64,000 nucleotides of DNA from Ignavibacteria bacterium (GCA_016719565.1 JADJYU010000013.1:1-64000); one strand, 5' to 3'; counted from the stretch's first letter, positions 52,329 to 62,763 are shown. Notes: a model not told the origin generated them from the letters alone. Numbers and translations: made by a program.

Positions 52329-53812
52329 TTGGAACATTTCTCTTCTATAGATTACGGTATAGTAGTAGTTTATTTAATAGCCGTTGCGGTTTTCGGAATA
52401 TTATATTCAGGTAAACAGGCAACTGTAAAGGATTATTTCCTCGGATCAAAGAACATTCCCTGGTGGGCGGCGTGTTTCTCAGTTGTAGCGACTGAAACAA
52501 GCACTCTGACATTCATCAGCATACCCGGACTTGCTTACATTTCCAATATGAATTTTCTGCAGCTTGCAATTGGATTTCTTATCGGCAGGATAATAGTAGC
52601 AATGATTTTCATTCCGAGATATTATGCAGGCAATATGGATACTGCGTATCAGTTCCTTGGGAAAAGATTCGGCGAGCCGATGAGAAAATACGCTTCAGTA
52701 ACTTTTATTTTATTAAGAATATTCGCTGACGGTGTAAGACTATTTACTACTGCAATACCAATAAAGTTTATAACAGGTCTCGGATATTTCGAATGTATTT
52801 TAATAGTTGGTATAATTACAGTTATATATTCTTACATCGGCGGTATCAGAGCGGTGATCTGGACTGACGTGATACAGATGTTTGTATATACATTCGGCGC
52901 AGTTGCTTCAATGATCGTTATTTATAATTTACTTCCAAACGGATGGACAGACGTAACAGCGTTTGCTTCGCAGGGCGATAAGTTTCAGATATTTAATTTT
53001 GACAATTTACTTTCATTTACCGGCGGATACAGTATTATCGGCAGTTTGCTTGGCGGTGCTTTTCTTGCAATGGCGTCACACGGAACTGATCAGATGATAG
53101 TGCAGAGACTGCTTACATGTAAAGATGTAAAGTCTTCACAGAAAGCTGTTATATTCAGCGGAGTGATTGTGATAATTCAGTTTACAATATTCCTTGTGAT
53201 CGGAATTATGCTGTATGCTTTGTATGAAGGAATTGATTTCAAAAATATGATTATAGACGGGCATAATCTCACCAAGTCTGACGAGATCTTTCCGATGTTT
53301 ATTGTACAAAGTCTGCCCATCGGACTTGCGGGATTAGTAGTGGCAGGATTGCTTTCGGCTTCGATGTCTACATTATCTTCGACTTTTAATTCACTCGCAT
53401 CGACGACAATTCTCGATCTGTTTAAAGATCTGAAAAATTTAAATCCGAAGAAGTTCAATTAAAGTATTCAAAGCGTGCGACTCTATTCTGGGCTGCTGTT
53501 ATAATGGGAACTGGTCTTCTGTTTCAGAGCGAGACTAATCCTGCTGTTGATTTTGCATTAAAGATCCAGTCGCTGATATACGGCGGACTGCTCGGAGTTT
53601 TTCTTCTCGGCATAGTAAGTCAAAAGGCGCAGCTGAAGGATGCAGTCATTTCATACACTTTTGCAATTGTGATACTGTCGCTTTTGTTTGTACTTCCGAA
53701 ATTTAATATTATTCCTGCATTAAATCTAACATGGTTTACGTTCTTCGGTGTGGTTATAACTTTTATTATTGCAAACATTACAATGCTGTTTGGAAAAAGT
53801 AAACTGAATTGA
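52329..53812 (+). CDS. Sodium:solute symporter, SSS family (one frameshift)
   Basis: Starts at TTG 52329. Frames join at about 53458 to give about 494 residues, typical for SSS with 13 membrane segments. Hallmarks: VKDYFLGSKNIPWWAACFSV, VATETSTLTFISIPGLAY (sodium site), YSYIGGIRAVIWTDVIQMFV and VVAGLLSASMSTLSSTFNSL, the conserved sodium-binding helix. It imports a small solute (sugar, sialic acid or carboxylate type) with sodium. Confidence 0.92.
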
Positions 53813-53888
53813 ATATGATCTATCGTTTACATTAAAGAATCGTATTAATCGAATATACTTTTATTAAAGATCAAATCATTAAAATTAA

Positions 53889-56408
53889 TTGAGTGAACTG
53901 TTTGCAAATGTCGCTTTCAATCTTCCATTAGAAAATCTTTTCACATACATCATCCCGCAGCATTTAATTTCAAAAGCAGCCGCCGGCAAGAGGGTTATCG
54001 CCGGTTTTGGAAAAAAGAAGATAACGGGTATGATCGTCAGCATAACGGACAGATCTGAATATAAAAAACTAAAACCTGTTCTGGATATTCTTGATGAGAA
54101 TGTACTGATGGAAGAGGAGATGTTCGAATTCTGCAGATGGATATCTGAATATTATTCAGCGCCGGTCGGTGAAGTGATATTTTCCGCAATACCGGGAAAG
54201 ATGAATATTAATTCAGACAGATATTATTTTCTCCGGGAGAATTATCTCAGTGAGCTGGATATGTCGAAACTAAAGGATGAAATTTATTTAAAAATAATTG
54301 AAGCTCTGGAGCGAAGCGAATCCGCCACGAAGAAGCAGCTGGAAAGAAAATTAAAATTCAATGATCTTTCCTCCTTCCTTAAAACACTCGAAGAAAAAAA
54401 TTTAACTTACTCCGAAAGTCATTTCTCAAAACCGGTAAGTGAAAAGAAGATAAAGACTGTTCGTTTGAATTTCAGTCTGCAGGATATTGAAGAAGTGAAA
54501 TTAAAACAGAGGCTGCGCTCCGATAAGCAGATTGAATTTCTGAAAAGACTCAGCAGCAGCGAGTTTGTAAAACTGAAAGAAGCGGTTGAGATGTCGGGGA
54601 TAAGTGCTGCTTCGGTAAATTCACTTTTAAATAAAGAGCTGATCGAAATAAAGGAAGAGAGAGAATTCAGACAGTCGGATGATATATTCAGAGAAGCTGC
54701 AAAAACGCTGATATTAAATCCTGATCAGGAAAATATTGTAAACGGAATTTCGGAATGCATAGATAAGGAATTATTCAGAGTATTCCTGATATTCGGTGTC
54801 ACAGGCAGCGGCAAGACCGAAGTATATATTAATCTTATAAGGAAAGTCATTTCACAAAATAAAACGGCAATTGTCCTCGTACCGGAAATATCACTGACGC
54901 CGCAGCTCATATACAGATTCAGAACTGCATTCGGGGATATAATAGGAGTAATTCACAGCAGACTTTCCGAAGGTGAGAAGCGTGATACATTTGACAGGAT
55001 CATCAACGGAGGAATTAAGATCGTGATCGGCGCTAGGTCGGCGGTATTTGCTCCGCTGAAAAATATCGGAGTCATAGTAGTGGATGAAGAGCATGATAAT
55101 TCATACAAGCAGGAAAATTCGCCGAGATATAACGGCAGGGACTGCGCTGTATTCAGAGGCAGCATAAATAATGCTCCTGTAATTCTCGGATCAGCAACTC
55201 CCTCGATGGAAAGTTATTACAATGCAAAGTCAGGAAAATATGGTCTGTATAATCTTCCCCTGCGAGCATCGAACATTAAAATGCCGGAGATAAGAATTGT
55301 AGATCTCCTGAAAAAAGCTGATGATGAATTTGATGAAGAGGAATACAACAGAAAAAAAGTAAAGGATTTTTTTGAGACCATAGATAATGTCAGAGTGAAG
55401 TTTCTTTCTAAAGATCTGATATTTGAAATAGGGGAGCGGCTGGAAAAAAAAGAAGGCGTGATAATTTTACAGAACAGAAGGGGATATCATTCCTATCTGG
55501 AATGTCTTAGCTGCGGTGAAGTGGAAATGTGCATACGCTGTAATATAGCTCTAACTTTTCACAAGGCGATCGATCTGCTGAAATGCCATTACTGCGGATA
55601 TACAAAACGAAAGGGCAGGGTCTGCATTTCCTGCGGTTCGGATAAGCTTGTTCAGAAAGGCGCGGGTACCGAGAGAGTGGAAGAGGAATTAAAAAAAATA
55701 TTTCCGCTGGCAGTGATAGTAAGGATAGATTCGGATTCACTTAATTCAGGGAAGAAGTTTCAGAAAATACTTAAGGATTTCTATGACGGAAAGATCGACA
55801 TACTTGCCGGCACGCAGATTATTTCAAAGGGGCTGGACTTTCCTGACGTGACACTGGTGGGAGTGATAAATGCGGACATAGGACTTCTGAATCCGGACTT
55901 CCGCGCAACTGAAAAAACATTTCAGATACTTACGCAGGTGTCAGGCAGAAGCGGCAGAAGCGAAAAAGCGGGAGTGGTGCTGATACAGACAAATCACTCG
56001 GAGTTTTATGTATTCGAGAATGTGAAGAATCACGACTATGAAAAATTTTATGAGAAGGAAATAATTGTCAGAAGACAGCTTAACTATCCTCCCTTCAGCA
56101 GGTTAGTGATCATCGAATCACGTTCAACTGATAAAAATCTCTGCGAATCAAAAATAAAGGAAATATATAATCTTATCACAGCGCTTGACAGGGAAAAGAT
56201 CCTTGACACATTCCCGCCGAATCCGCCGCTATTCTCAAAACTGAAAGACAGATACAGATTTCACTTACTGATAAAATCATCAAAAGAAAAAGATCCGAAA
56301 GGTTCATTCCTGAGAAAAATTCTGAGAGAAGTAAAAAGTTATGTAAACAGTAACGTGCCGAAGAAGGTGATGATAACTATTGATGTGGATGCGGTAAACC
56401 TTTTATAG
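53889..56408 (+). CDS. priA: Primosomal replication-restart helicase
   Basis: 839 residues, TTG start. N-terminal 3'-DNA-binding domain LFANVAFNLPLENLFTYIIP. Helicase motifs: LIFGVTGSGKTEVYINLI (Walker A), VVDEEHDNSYKQENSPRYNG (DEEH and aromatic-rich loop), ILGSATPSME. Zinc-binding Cys pairs in LSCGEVEMCIRC, CHYCGY and CISCGSDKL. C-terminal helicase motifs GTQIISKGLDFPDVTLVGV and QVSGRSGRSEKAG. It reloads the replisome at stalled forks. Confidence 0.96.
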   Translation: MSELFANVAFNLPLENLFTYIIPQHLISKAAAGKRVIAGFGKKKITGMIVSITDRSEYKKLKPVLDILDENVLMEEEMFEFCRWISEYYSAPVGEVIFSAIPGKMNINSDRYYFLRENYLSELDMSKLKDEIYLKIIEALERSESATKKQLERKLKFNDLSSFLKTLEEKNLTYSESHFSKPVSEKKIKTVRLNFSLQDIEEVKLKQRLRSDKQIEFLKRLSSSEFVKLKEAVEMSGISAASVNSLLNKELIEIKEEREFRQSDDIFREAAKTLILNPDQENIVNGISECIDKELFRVFLIFGVTGSGKTEVYINLIRKVISQNKTAIVLVPEISLTPQLIYRFRTAFGDIIGVIHSRLSEGEKRDTFDRIINGGIKIVIGARSAVFAPLKNIGVIVVDEEHDNSYKQENSPRYNGRDCAVFRGSINNAPVILGSATPSMESYYNAKSGKYGLYNLPLRASNIKMPEIRIVDLLKKADDEFDEEEYNRKKVKDFFETIDNVRVKFLSKDLIFEIGERLEKKEGVIILQNRRGYHSYLECLSCGEVEMCIRCNIALTFHKAIDLLKCHYCGYTKRKGRVCISCGSDKLVQKGAGTERVEEELKKIFPLAVIVRIDSDSLNSGKKFQKILKDFYDGKIDILAGTQIISKGLDFPDVTLVGVINADIGLLNPDFRATEKTFQILTQVSGRSGRSEKAGVVLIQTNHSEFYVFENVKNHDYEKFYEKEIIVRRQLNYPPFSRLVIIESRSTDKNLCESKIKEIYNLITALDREKILDTFPPNPPLFSKLKDRYRFHLLIKSSKEKDPKGSFLRKILREVKSYVNSNVPKKVMITIDVDAVNLL

Positions 56409-56524
56409 TTAATAGTTAGTAGTTAATAGTTAACAATTAAGAGCGATTATTTGTTTTCGAAATTTAAATTCCAAATTAACTCAAGTATTTGAAATTTGAA
56501 ATTTGTAATTTGTAATTGAATTTG

Positions 56525-56596
56525 TACCCCTGCAAGGACTCGAACCCTGACCAAAGGTTCCGAAGACCTTTGTGCTATCCGTTACACCACAGGGGC
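56525..56596 (-). tRNA. tRNA-Arg (TCG)
   Basis: On the minus strand the acceptor GCCCCTG pairs with CAGGGGT (first pair G-T), discriminator A. Anticodon stem AAAGGT / ACCTTT around loop CTTCGGA gives anticodon TCG. T loop GTTCGAGTC. 72 nt, CCA not encoded. Flanked on both sides by low-complexity AT repeats. Confidence 0.93.
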
Positions 56597-56602
56597 TGGT
56601 TA

Positions 56603-56680
56603 AGAGCAATTATCAATTATCAATTACCAATTACCAATTATCAATTTACCAATTACAAATTACCAAATTACAAATTACAA
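56603..56680. repeat. Low-complexity CAATTATCAATTACC-type repeat
   Basis: Degenerate head-to-tail copies of CAATTA(T/C)C and ACAAATT. A related tract of TAGTTAATAGTT and AATTTGTAATTTG type lies on the other side of the tRNA (56405-56515) and another near 50218-50245. Probably slippage-prone intergenic DNA. Confidence 0.75.
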
Positions 56681-56718
56681 ATATACTTTGAGCTAATCCA
56701 TTTTTAAATAAAAAACAG

Positions 56719-57909
56719 TTAATTCTTATTGGTAAATAATGGTTTTACCAGGGCGTATTTTCTAACTATTGACGCGATTCTGTCCAAGTCAATCATATCA
56801 ATGCATTCAAGATTATACGGACAGACTTTATTCCAGCAGGGAGCGCATGCTAGACCTGTCGGGATAAGTTTCTCTCCGCAGTTATACAGTTCGATCTCAT
56901 TCCAGCAGGAAAGTCCGAACCAGGCAATGACATACTTCTTTAATGCAATTGCAAGATGCATTCCGAAACTGTCACCAGTGATTACAATGTCACAGACATC
57001 CATAAAGCAAGCGCCGTTTCTTAAGCCGAGATTAGTAGGAGTATATATAACTTTACTCTGAATATCCTTGTCAAGATTTTCATGGATCTTCAAATTTCTT
57101 TCAGTGTCTTCTTTTCCGCCGAGCAAAAGTATTTTAAATTCATTCGTCTGTGCAAGATCGTTTATCAGCTTTACATGCTGCTCCACTGTCATTTTTTTAT
57201 TAGGAAATAGATTGGAACATCCCGTATTAAATCCGACATAAAGATAATTCCTGTCGTATTTGATCTGCTCTTTATACTTTTCAATGAAATCTTTCTCTTC
57301 AGCTGAAAATGAAAATACATACTCGTCCTTTTTATATTCAAGTTCAAATGTCTCGTGAATAATCTGACTTCCTGATTTCAGGTTTTTTCTGAATTTAAGT
57401 TCATCATCGACACCCATGTTGTAATTATACAATGCCGCGTCATTGACAGGAATTATTTTCCCGCTGTCATTTAAAATAAATCCGAATTTTTCTGCTGCAG
57501 TAACTTTCCCGGCAAACGCGCAAGCATAAAAGGATTTGTCACCATTTAATAAAACATCAAATTTCATTTCAGACAATATTAGTTTATCATCATCTTCCCA
57601 CACATAGATCTTATCAATGAATTGATTGTTTGATAATATCGGAGCGGCATTTTTCATAGTAAGCCAGTGAATTGTGCTTACAGGATATTTTCTTTTAAGC
57701 GCATGCAGTATGGAAGTATTCAGTAAAACATTTCCAAGCGCATCAAGAGAAATTATAAGAATTTTATTACCCTGTCTGTGAGAAGTATCGCCTGATAATT
57801 CCATTTTACAGCCGTCCCTAAGGCAGTCATGTCCGGGGAAGCAGGGTTTGTATCCCGTATATAATTTACAGTCAGGTATTTTCAGATTTTTTATTTTATC
57901 ACTTTCCAT
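56719..57909 (-). CDS. Glycosyltransferase family 9 (heptosyltransferase-like)
   Basis: 396 residues. GT9 motifs: KILIISLDALGNVLLNTSIL (N-terminal G-rich loop), YLYVGFNTGCSNLFPNKKMT, KILLLGGKEDTERN, VITGDSFGMHLAIALKKYV (nucleotide-sugar site). There are two Cys clusters: N-terminal CKLYTGYKPCFPGHDCLRDG and C-terminal CAPCWNKVCPYNLECID, which could bind a metal. It adds a heptose or similar sugar to LPS core or a related glycan. It is 9 bp after the kinase gene on the same strand. Confidence 0.88.
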   Translation of the reverse strand: MESDKIKNLKIPDCKLYTGYKPCFPGHDCLRDGCKMELSGDTSHRQGNKILIISLDALGNVLLNTSILHALKRKYPVSTIHWLTMKNAAPILSNNQFIDKIYVWEDDDKLILSEMKFDVLLNGDKSFYACAFAGKVTAAEKFGFILNDSGKIIPVNDAALYNYNMGVDDELKFRKNLKSGSQIIHETFELEYKKDEYVFSFSAEEKDFIEKYKEQIKYDRNYLYVGFNTGCSNLFPNKKMTVEQHVKLINDLAQTNEFKILLLGGKEDTERNLKIHENLDKDIQSKVIYTPTNLGLRNGACFMDVCDIVITGDSFGMHLAIALKKYVIAWFGLSCWNEIELYNCGEKLIPTGLACAPCWNKVCPYNLECIDMIDLDRIASIVRKYALVKPLFTNKN

Positions 57910-57918
57910 AAATTCATT

Positions 57919-58545
57919 CTATTTAATAACGGAATCATTTATCAACTTTATAATTTTCTGCAGATCTTTTTTCCTGTTGACAAAATCGAGATCATTGGAA
58001 TCAACCACTATGCATTTGCCCGTATTATACCGGCTGATCCATTCATCATAACTCTCATTGAGATTCTTAAGATAACCGGGATCAATATTCTTTTCAAATT
58101 CCCTGCCTCTTAGACTGATCTGCTTCTGAAGTTTGGGAAGATCTGATTTAAGATACAGCAGCAGGTCGGGAGCTTTTAAAAACGACGTCATTTCTTTGAA
58201 CAGATTCCTGTAATTATCATAATCCCTTTTGCTCATCTTACCCATTTTGTACAGGTTCAGCGCAAATATTTCTACGTCCTCATAAATGCTTCTGTCCTGT
58301 ATAACGGACTTCTTTGATCTCAGGATCTCAATATGCGTTTTGAATCTGTGAGAAAGAAAAAATACCTGAAGATTGAAAGACCATCTGTTCATATCCGAAT
58401 AGAAATCTTTAAGATAAGGATTATTGCTGACTTTTTCATAATAGGGTTTCCATCCGAATTCGGTGGAGATAAGTTCAGTCAGCGAAGATTTACCGGATCC
58501 GATATTTCCGGCTATAGAGACAAAATGCTTTTTATCTGAATTCAT
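57919..58545 (-). CDS. Deoxynucleoside kinase (dGK/dAK type)
   Basis: 208 residues. P-loop VSIAGNIGSGKSSLTELIS, DRS motif in SVIQDRSIYEDVEIFALNL, LDLLLYLKSDLPKLQKQI and lid LRGREFEKNIDPGYLKNL. It phosphorylates deoxynucleosides for salvage. Upstream partner of the GT9 gene and downstream of the rplS terminator. Confidence 0.9.
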   Translation of the reverse strand: MNSDKKHFVSIAGNIGSGKSSLTELISTEFGWKPYYEKVSNNPYLKDFYSDMNRWSFNLQVFFLSHRFKTHIEILRSKKSVIQDRSIYEDVEIFALNLYKMGKMSKRDYDNYRNLFKEMTSFLKAPDLLLYLKSDLPKLQKQISLRGREFEKNIDPGYLKNLNESYDEWISRYNTGKCIVVDSNDLDFVNRKKDLQKIIKLINDSVIK

Positions 58546-58554
58546 TAAATAAAA

Positions 58555-58580
58555 AAACCGTCAAAAATTATTGACGGTTA
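58555..58580 (-). terminator. Terminator of the rpsP-rplS unit
   Basis: AACCGTCAA / TTGACGGTT stem (loop AAATTA). On the minus strand it is followed by a T-run. It lies 32 bp beyond the reconstructed rplS stop. Confidence 0.75.
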
Positions 58581-58611
58581 AATTAAAATTACTTTTGTAA
58601 TAAATTAAAAA

Positions 58612-59054
58612 TTAAGAAACTGCCGCTTCTTCATTTACTTCAACCGTTTCAGCTTTCGGTGTTACGGGAGTTGTGACAGGCAATACATCCTCAATCACTT
58701 TAGCAACTCTCTTTTTTCTTTGATCTTGGTTGCAGCTTTACCGGTAAGATTTCTCAAATAATAAAAACTAGCTCTTCTCACGCTGCCGTGTTTGGATATC
58801 TCGATCTTAGCAATCCTTGGAGAATTGATAGGAAATATTCTTTCCACACCTACTCCGTTAGAGATCTTTCTGACGCGGAAAGTCTTACTGATACCTCCGC
58901 CTTTAATTCCCATTACAATACCTTTGAATATCTGTATTCTTTCTTTATCGCCTTCGAATACGTTTACTGATACTGAGATCGTATCTCCCACGTGAAACTC
59001 CGGTATGTCATTCCGTAACTGTCCTGCCGTTACCAGATTTATTTTTTTTTCCAT
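58612..59054 (-). CDS. rplS: 50S ribosomal protein L19 with C-terminal tail (one frameshift)
   Basis: The core of about 115 residues is complete: PEFHVGDTISVSVNVFEGDK, RIQIFKGIVMGIKGGGISKT, GVGVERIFPINSPRIAKIEI and GSVRRASFYYLRNLTGKAAT. The open frame stops at 58695, but adding one A to the run near 58710 continues into KRVAKVIEDVLPVTTPVTPK and AETVEVNEEAAVS, ending at 58612, a 30-residue acidic tail. L19 sits at the 30S-50S interface. Last gene of the block, 14 bp after trmD. Confidence 0.9.
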
Positions 59055-59068
59055 GATAATAATTCTCC

Positions 59069-59760
59069 TTATCTGTTGCTGTTATTTTTCTTATTTAGTT
59101 TATTTATTCTATTGTATTTTGCCTGAGCTTTTTTTTCACGCCATGCATTTATTTTAGCGTGATTGCCCGAGAGCAATATTTCCGGAACTTTCATTTTATT
59201 AAAGACTTCCGGTCTCGTATATTGCGGATGATCAAATCCTGTATCTACCTGAAAAGAATCAGTAATTGCGGATTCTCCGTCGCCAAGCACGCCGGAATCA
59301 GTCTTGCGACTGCATCAATAAAAACCATTGCTGCAATATCCCCGCATGAAAGTACATAATCTCCGATCGATATCTCTTTTGTCACCAGTTTCTTTATAAC
59401 CCGCTCATCAGTTCCTTTATAATGACCGCATATTATCATCAGATTATTCTTTAAAGAAAAATCATTCAGCATTTTCTGATCAAGTCTGAGACCCTGAGGA
59501 GAGAAGTAAATTATATCATCATAAACTGTTTTACTCTTCAGCATTTCAGCGCATCTGAATATCGGTTCGGGTTTAAGTATCATTCCTGTTCCGCCGCCGT
59601 AGGGCAGATCATCGATCTGTTTATATTTACCTTCAGCATAATCACGCAGATTATGAATATTGTAAGATATCAGATCTTTATCTGACGCCCGTGATACCAA
59701 TCCGTTTTTCAAAGAACTTTCCAGTATTCTGGAATTCGCGCTTAGAATATCAAATCTCAT
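59069..59760 (-). CDS. trmD: tRNA (guanine-37-N1) methyltransferase (one frameshift)
   Basis: Frames join near 59290 (CCGGCGTGC where CCGGGCGTGC is expected) to give about 230 residues. Motifs: MRFDILSANSRILESSLKNG (start), YKQIDDLPYGGGTGMILKPE, IYFSPQGLRLDQ, NLMIICGHYKGTDERVI (SAM-binding knot) and SIGDYVLSCGDIAAMVFIDA followed by VARLIPGVLGDGES. It makes m1G37 and is essential in most bacteria, so the break is almost surely a sequence error. It is followed by rplS. Confidence 0.93.
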
Positions 59761-59782
59761 TGTCTCTTTATCACAATTATAT

Positions 59783-60319
59783 CTATTCTAAAAAACCTTC
59801 TATTAACTCCAGATCAACTCTCTTATTTTTCACATCAACTTTCTTCACAAACTCTTTTCTAAAAGGTATCATAACAGTTTTACCTCCTATATTTATATTT
59901 ACAAGATCACCGCTTCCGAAATCAGTAAAAGATTCTATAGTTCCAAGCCGCTTCCCGTTATCAAATACTTCAGATCCTATCAGATCATAAAAATAAAAAT
60001 TATCTTCAGGTAACTTCACTCTTTCAGTTTCAGGGATCATAATTAACTGTCCGATCAGTTCACTTACAGAATTTTTATCTTCATAGCCTTCAAATTTCAG
60101 ATTTACATATCCGTTTAACGGTTTACAGTCTGAAATATTAAATTCCAAAGCAGAATAATTTTTTCTGAATTCTTCCTTTCTTTCATCAAAAAGAAAAACT
60201 TTTGACAGACTGTTAAATCTATCAGGAAAGTCAGTTAAGTAAATTGCCTTTACATTTCCTTTTACTCCGATAGGTTTCACTATCTTTCCTACCGCTATAA
60301 AATCATTTTTATCAGGCAA
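59783..60319 (-). CDS. rimM: 16S rRNA processing protein RimM
   Basis: 178 residues. N-terminal domain FIAVGKIVKPIGVKGNVKAI then YLTDFPDRFNS; PRC-barrel C-terminal half FYFYDLIGSEVFDNGKRLGT and VMIPFRKEFVKKVDVKNKRV. It assists 30S head maturation together with S19. It sits between khpA and trmD as in many bacteria. Confidence 0.92.
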   Translation of the reverse strand: MPDKNDFIAVGKIVKPIGVKGNVKAIYLTDFPDRFNSLSKVFLFDERKEEFRKNYSALEFNISDCKPLNGYVNLKFEGYEDKNSVSELIGQLIMIPETERVKLPEDNFYFYDLIGSEVFDNGKRLGTIESFTDFGSGDLVNINIGGKTVMIPFRKEFVKKVDVKNKRVDLELIEGFLE

Positions 60320-60328
60320 TATCTTAAT

Positions 60329-60586
60329 TTATTCAGTTGATTCTTTTTTGATCTTATCAGGGATTTCCATCGAAGCTCTTTTGCCCTGCTTTGATGCTAC
60401 AGCTGAAAGCAATGTCCTGATTGCCTTCGCCGTTCTCCCCATTTTTCCGATAACTTTTCCGGTTTCGTTATCCTGAACGTGAAGTATGAATTTGATTTTG
60501 TTTTCGCCTTCATCTACTTCTTCAACACGGACAGCGTCAGGATTGTCCACGAGATTTTTAGCTATAAATTCAATAAATTCTTTCAT
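60329..60586 (-). CDS. khpA: KH-domain RNA-binding protein KhpA (YlqC)
   Basis: 85 residues. KH motif VIGKMGRTAKAIRTLLSAVA with the GxxG loop GKMG, preceded by MKEFIEFIAKNLVDNPDAVR. KhpA/KhpB dimers bind RNA in cell-wall and division control. Conserved place between rpsP and rimM. Confidence 0.92.
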   Translation of the reverse strand: MKEFIEFIAKNLVDNPDAVRVEEVDEGENKIKFILHVQDNETGKVIGKMGRTAKAIRTLLSAVASKQGKRASMEIPDKIKKESTE

Positions 60587-60705
60587 TTGGGGTGCTCCTT
60601 TATTTTATTTAAGAATATTGAATGATGTTGAATAATATATTGTTAAAACTTTATTCAGCTAATTTTTTTCTCTTCCGGAATAATTCTGCTGATAAGAACT
60701 AAATC

Positions 60706-61363
60706 TTATTCAGCGGGTTTTTCATTCGTTACTTGAGCAGGTCACTTCAGCCGGTTTCTCAGCAGGAACTTCTGCAGGTTTCTCTGCGGGAACTTCAACC
60801 GGTTTTTCAACAGGAACTTCAGCCGGTTTTTCTACTGGAACTTCAGCCGGTTTCTCAGCCGGAACTTCTACCGGTTTTTCAACTGGAACTTCAGCCGGTT
60901 TCTCAGCAGGAACTTCAGCCGGTTTCTCTACAGGAGCAGCAGTCTTTTCAGCTACCGGCTCTGCAGGTTTTTCACCTTCAGCTTTCTTGTTTTTCTTACT
61001 GGTCTTTCTTCTGATTTTTTTCTCTACAGATCTTTTCAGCTTTGCATCTTTTCCTGATAAAAGCTTTTCAACTTCTGTTTCAATCTCACCTGCTTCTTTA
61101 CCTTTTTTAGTAAGATGAAATTTAAGCATTACACCTTCATTTCTTAACAGACTTCTAACTGTATCTGTTGGCTGCGCACCGACATTAAGCCAGTATAACA
61201 CCCGTGATTCATCCAGTGAAACTTCCATCGGTTGAATATTCGGATTATAGAGTCCCACGGATTCAATGAATCTGCCGTCTCTTGGAAAACGGGAATCAGC
61301 GGCTACTATCTTATATATCGGATAATGCCTCTTTCCCATTCTTTTTAGTCTTAACTTTACCAA
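60706..61363 (-). CDS. rpsP: 30S ribosomal protein S16 with long EKPAEVP-repeat tail
   Basis: The N-terminal about 80 residues are standard S16: MVKLRLKRMGKRHYPIYKIV, DSRFPRDGRFIESVGLYNP, DESRVLYWLNVGAQPTDTVR. Then comes a basic linker (KRSVEKKIRRKTSKKNKK) and a tail of about 90 residues built from EKP(A/V)EVP(A/V) octads (24-bp DNA repeats, about 60740-60960). The open frame ends at 60722 with CSSNE, but a one-base shift gives VTNEKPAE ending at 60706-60708, which keeps the repeat pattern. S16 stabilises the 30S body; the tail must project from the ribosome. Confidence 0.92.
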
Positions 61364-61413
61364 TGTTTTTTAACCGCTCCTTAAGTTTATTAAAGTTTAT
61401 TATTTTTGATTTA

Positions 61414-62763
61414 TTATTTTAGCTGATTCATGAAATTTGCAGGCAGCTTCATTTTTTTCATAATTCCGCGCCCCTTATCTTTGCTGAACTGTTTCATCAT
61501 TTTCTGCATATCTTCAAACTGCTTTATAACCCTGTTTACCTGTTGTATAGAATTGCCGCTTCCGTCCGCTATCCTTCTTCTTCTTGTACCATTCAGCAAA
61601 TTCGGATTCTCTCTTTCCTTAATTGTCATTGACTGAATTACGGATTCGATCTTTACAAGGACTTTATCATCTACTTCCTGGCCCTTAAGCATTTTGCCTG
61701 CGCCCGGAATCATTGAAAGCAATCCTGATAGTGAACCCATTTTTTTTATCTGAGCTAAGTAAGTTAGAAAATCATTATAATCAAATTTATTTTTTCTAAA
61801 CTTCTCTTCAAGTTTTCCGCTCTCGGAAATATCAAACTCTGTCTGTGCTTTTTCAACGAAGGACACAATATCACCTTTGCCGAGAATTCTTGAAGCCATT
61901 CTGTCGGGATGAAACTCTTCAATAGCATCAAGCTTTTCACCGATACCAGAAAATTTTATAGGAACATTAACTACCGCTTTTATGGATAATGCCGCTCCGC
62001 CTCTTGTATCTCCGTCTAATTTTGTAAGAACAACTCCGTCAAAATCAAGTTTGTCATGAAACGCCTTTGCTGTATTCACTGCATCCTGTCCCGTCATAGC
62101 ATCCACTACAAAAAGTATCTCTTCCGGATTCAGCGACTTTTTTAGAGCAGCCACTTCATTCATCATTTCCTCATCTATTGCAAGCCGTCCTGCAGTATCT
62201 ACAATTAAAGTATCCCGCGCATTTTCACGGGCATACTGGATAGCTGCACTGGATATCTTTACAGGATCCTTTTCATTATCATCAGTGTAAACAGGAATGC
62301 CGATCTGCTTACCAAGTATTCTGAGCTGTTCAATAGCTGCAGGTCTGTACACGTCGCATGCAGCCAGCAGCGGATTTCTTCCTTTTGATTTTAAATATTT
62401 TGCAAGCTTAGCGGAAAAGGTCGTCTTACCCGAACCCTGCAGTCCTACCATGAGTATTACGGAAGGGATCCTGTCGGAAAACTTTATACCTGATCTTTCC
62501 GCTCCCATCAGCTTTATAAGCTCGTCATTAATTACTTTGACAATAAGCTGACCGGGTGTAATGCTGTTTAAGACATTAAGCCCGATGGATTTTTCCTTTA
62601 CATCATTTATAAATTTGGTTACGACTTTATAATTTACGTCGGCATCAAACAATACTCTCCTGATCTCCCGAAGAGATTCATCAATATTAGCATCCGTAAT
62701 TTTTCCCTGACCTCTGATCTTTTTGAGAACAGTTTCAAGTTTATTTGTTAAGTCGTCCAGCAT
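61414..62763 (-). CDS. ffh: Signal recognition particle GTPase
   Basis: 449 residues. N domain MLDDLTNKLETVLKKIRGQG. G domain: LMVGLQGSGKTTFSAKLAKY (G1), LIVDTAGRLAIDEEMMNEV (G3), VVLTKLDGDTRGGAALSIKA (G4), FSGIGEKLDAIEEFHPDRM. M domain: IKKMGSLSGLLSMIPGAGKM and NLLNGTRRRRIADGSG, the 4.5S RNA-binding motif. It delivers nascent membrane proteins to FtsY. It precedes rpsP as in many bacteria. Confidence 0.96.
   Translation of the reverse strand: MLDDLTNKLETVLKKIRGQGKITDANIDESLREIRRVLFDADVNYKVVTKFINDVKEKSIGLNVLNSITPGQLIVKVINDELIKLMGAERSGIKFSDRIPSVILMVGLQGSGKTTFSAKLAKYLKSKGRNPLLAACDVYRPAAIEQLRILGKQIGIPVYTDDNEKDPVKISSAAIQYARENARDTLIVDTAGRLAIDEEMMNEVAALKKSLNPEEILFVVDAMTGQDAVNTAKAFHDKLDFDGVVLTKLDGDTRGGAALSIKAVVNVPIKFSGIGEKLDAIEEFHPDRMASRILGKGDIVSFVEKAQTEFDISESGKLEEKFRKNKFDYNDFLTYLAQIKKMGSLSGLLSMIPGAGKMLKGQEVDDKVLVKIESVIQSMTIKERENPNLLNGTRRRRIADGSGNSIQQVNRVIKQFEDMQKMMKQFSKDKGRGIMKKMKLPANFMNQLK

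Noticed and set aside
60733..61014. Gln/Pro-rich plus-strand ORF
   Set aside because: Shadow of the EKPAEVP repeats of rpsP on the other strand.
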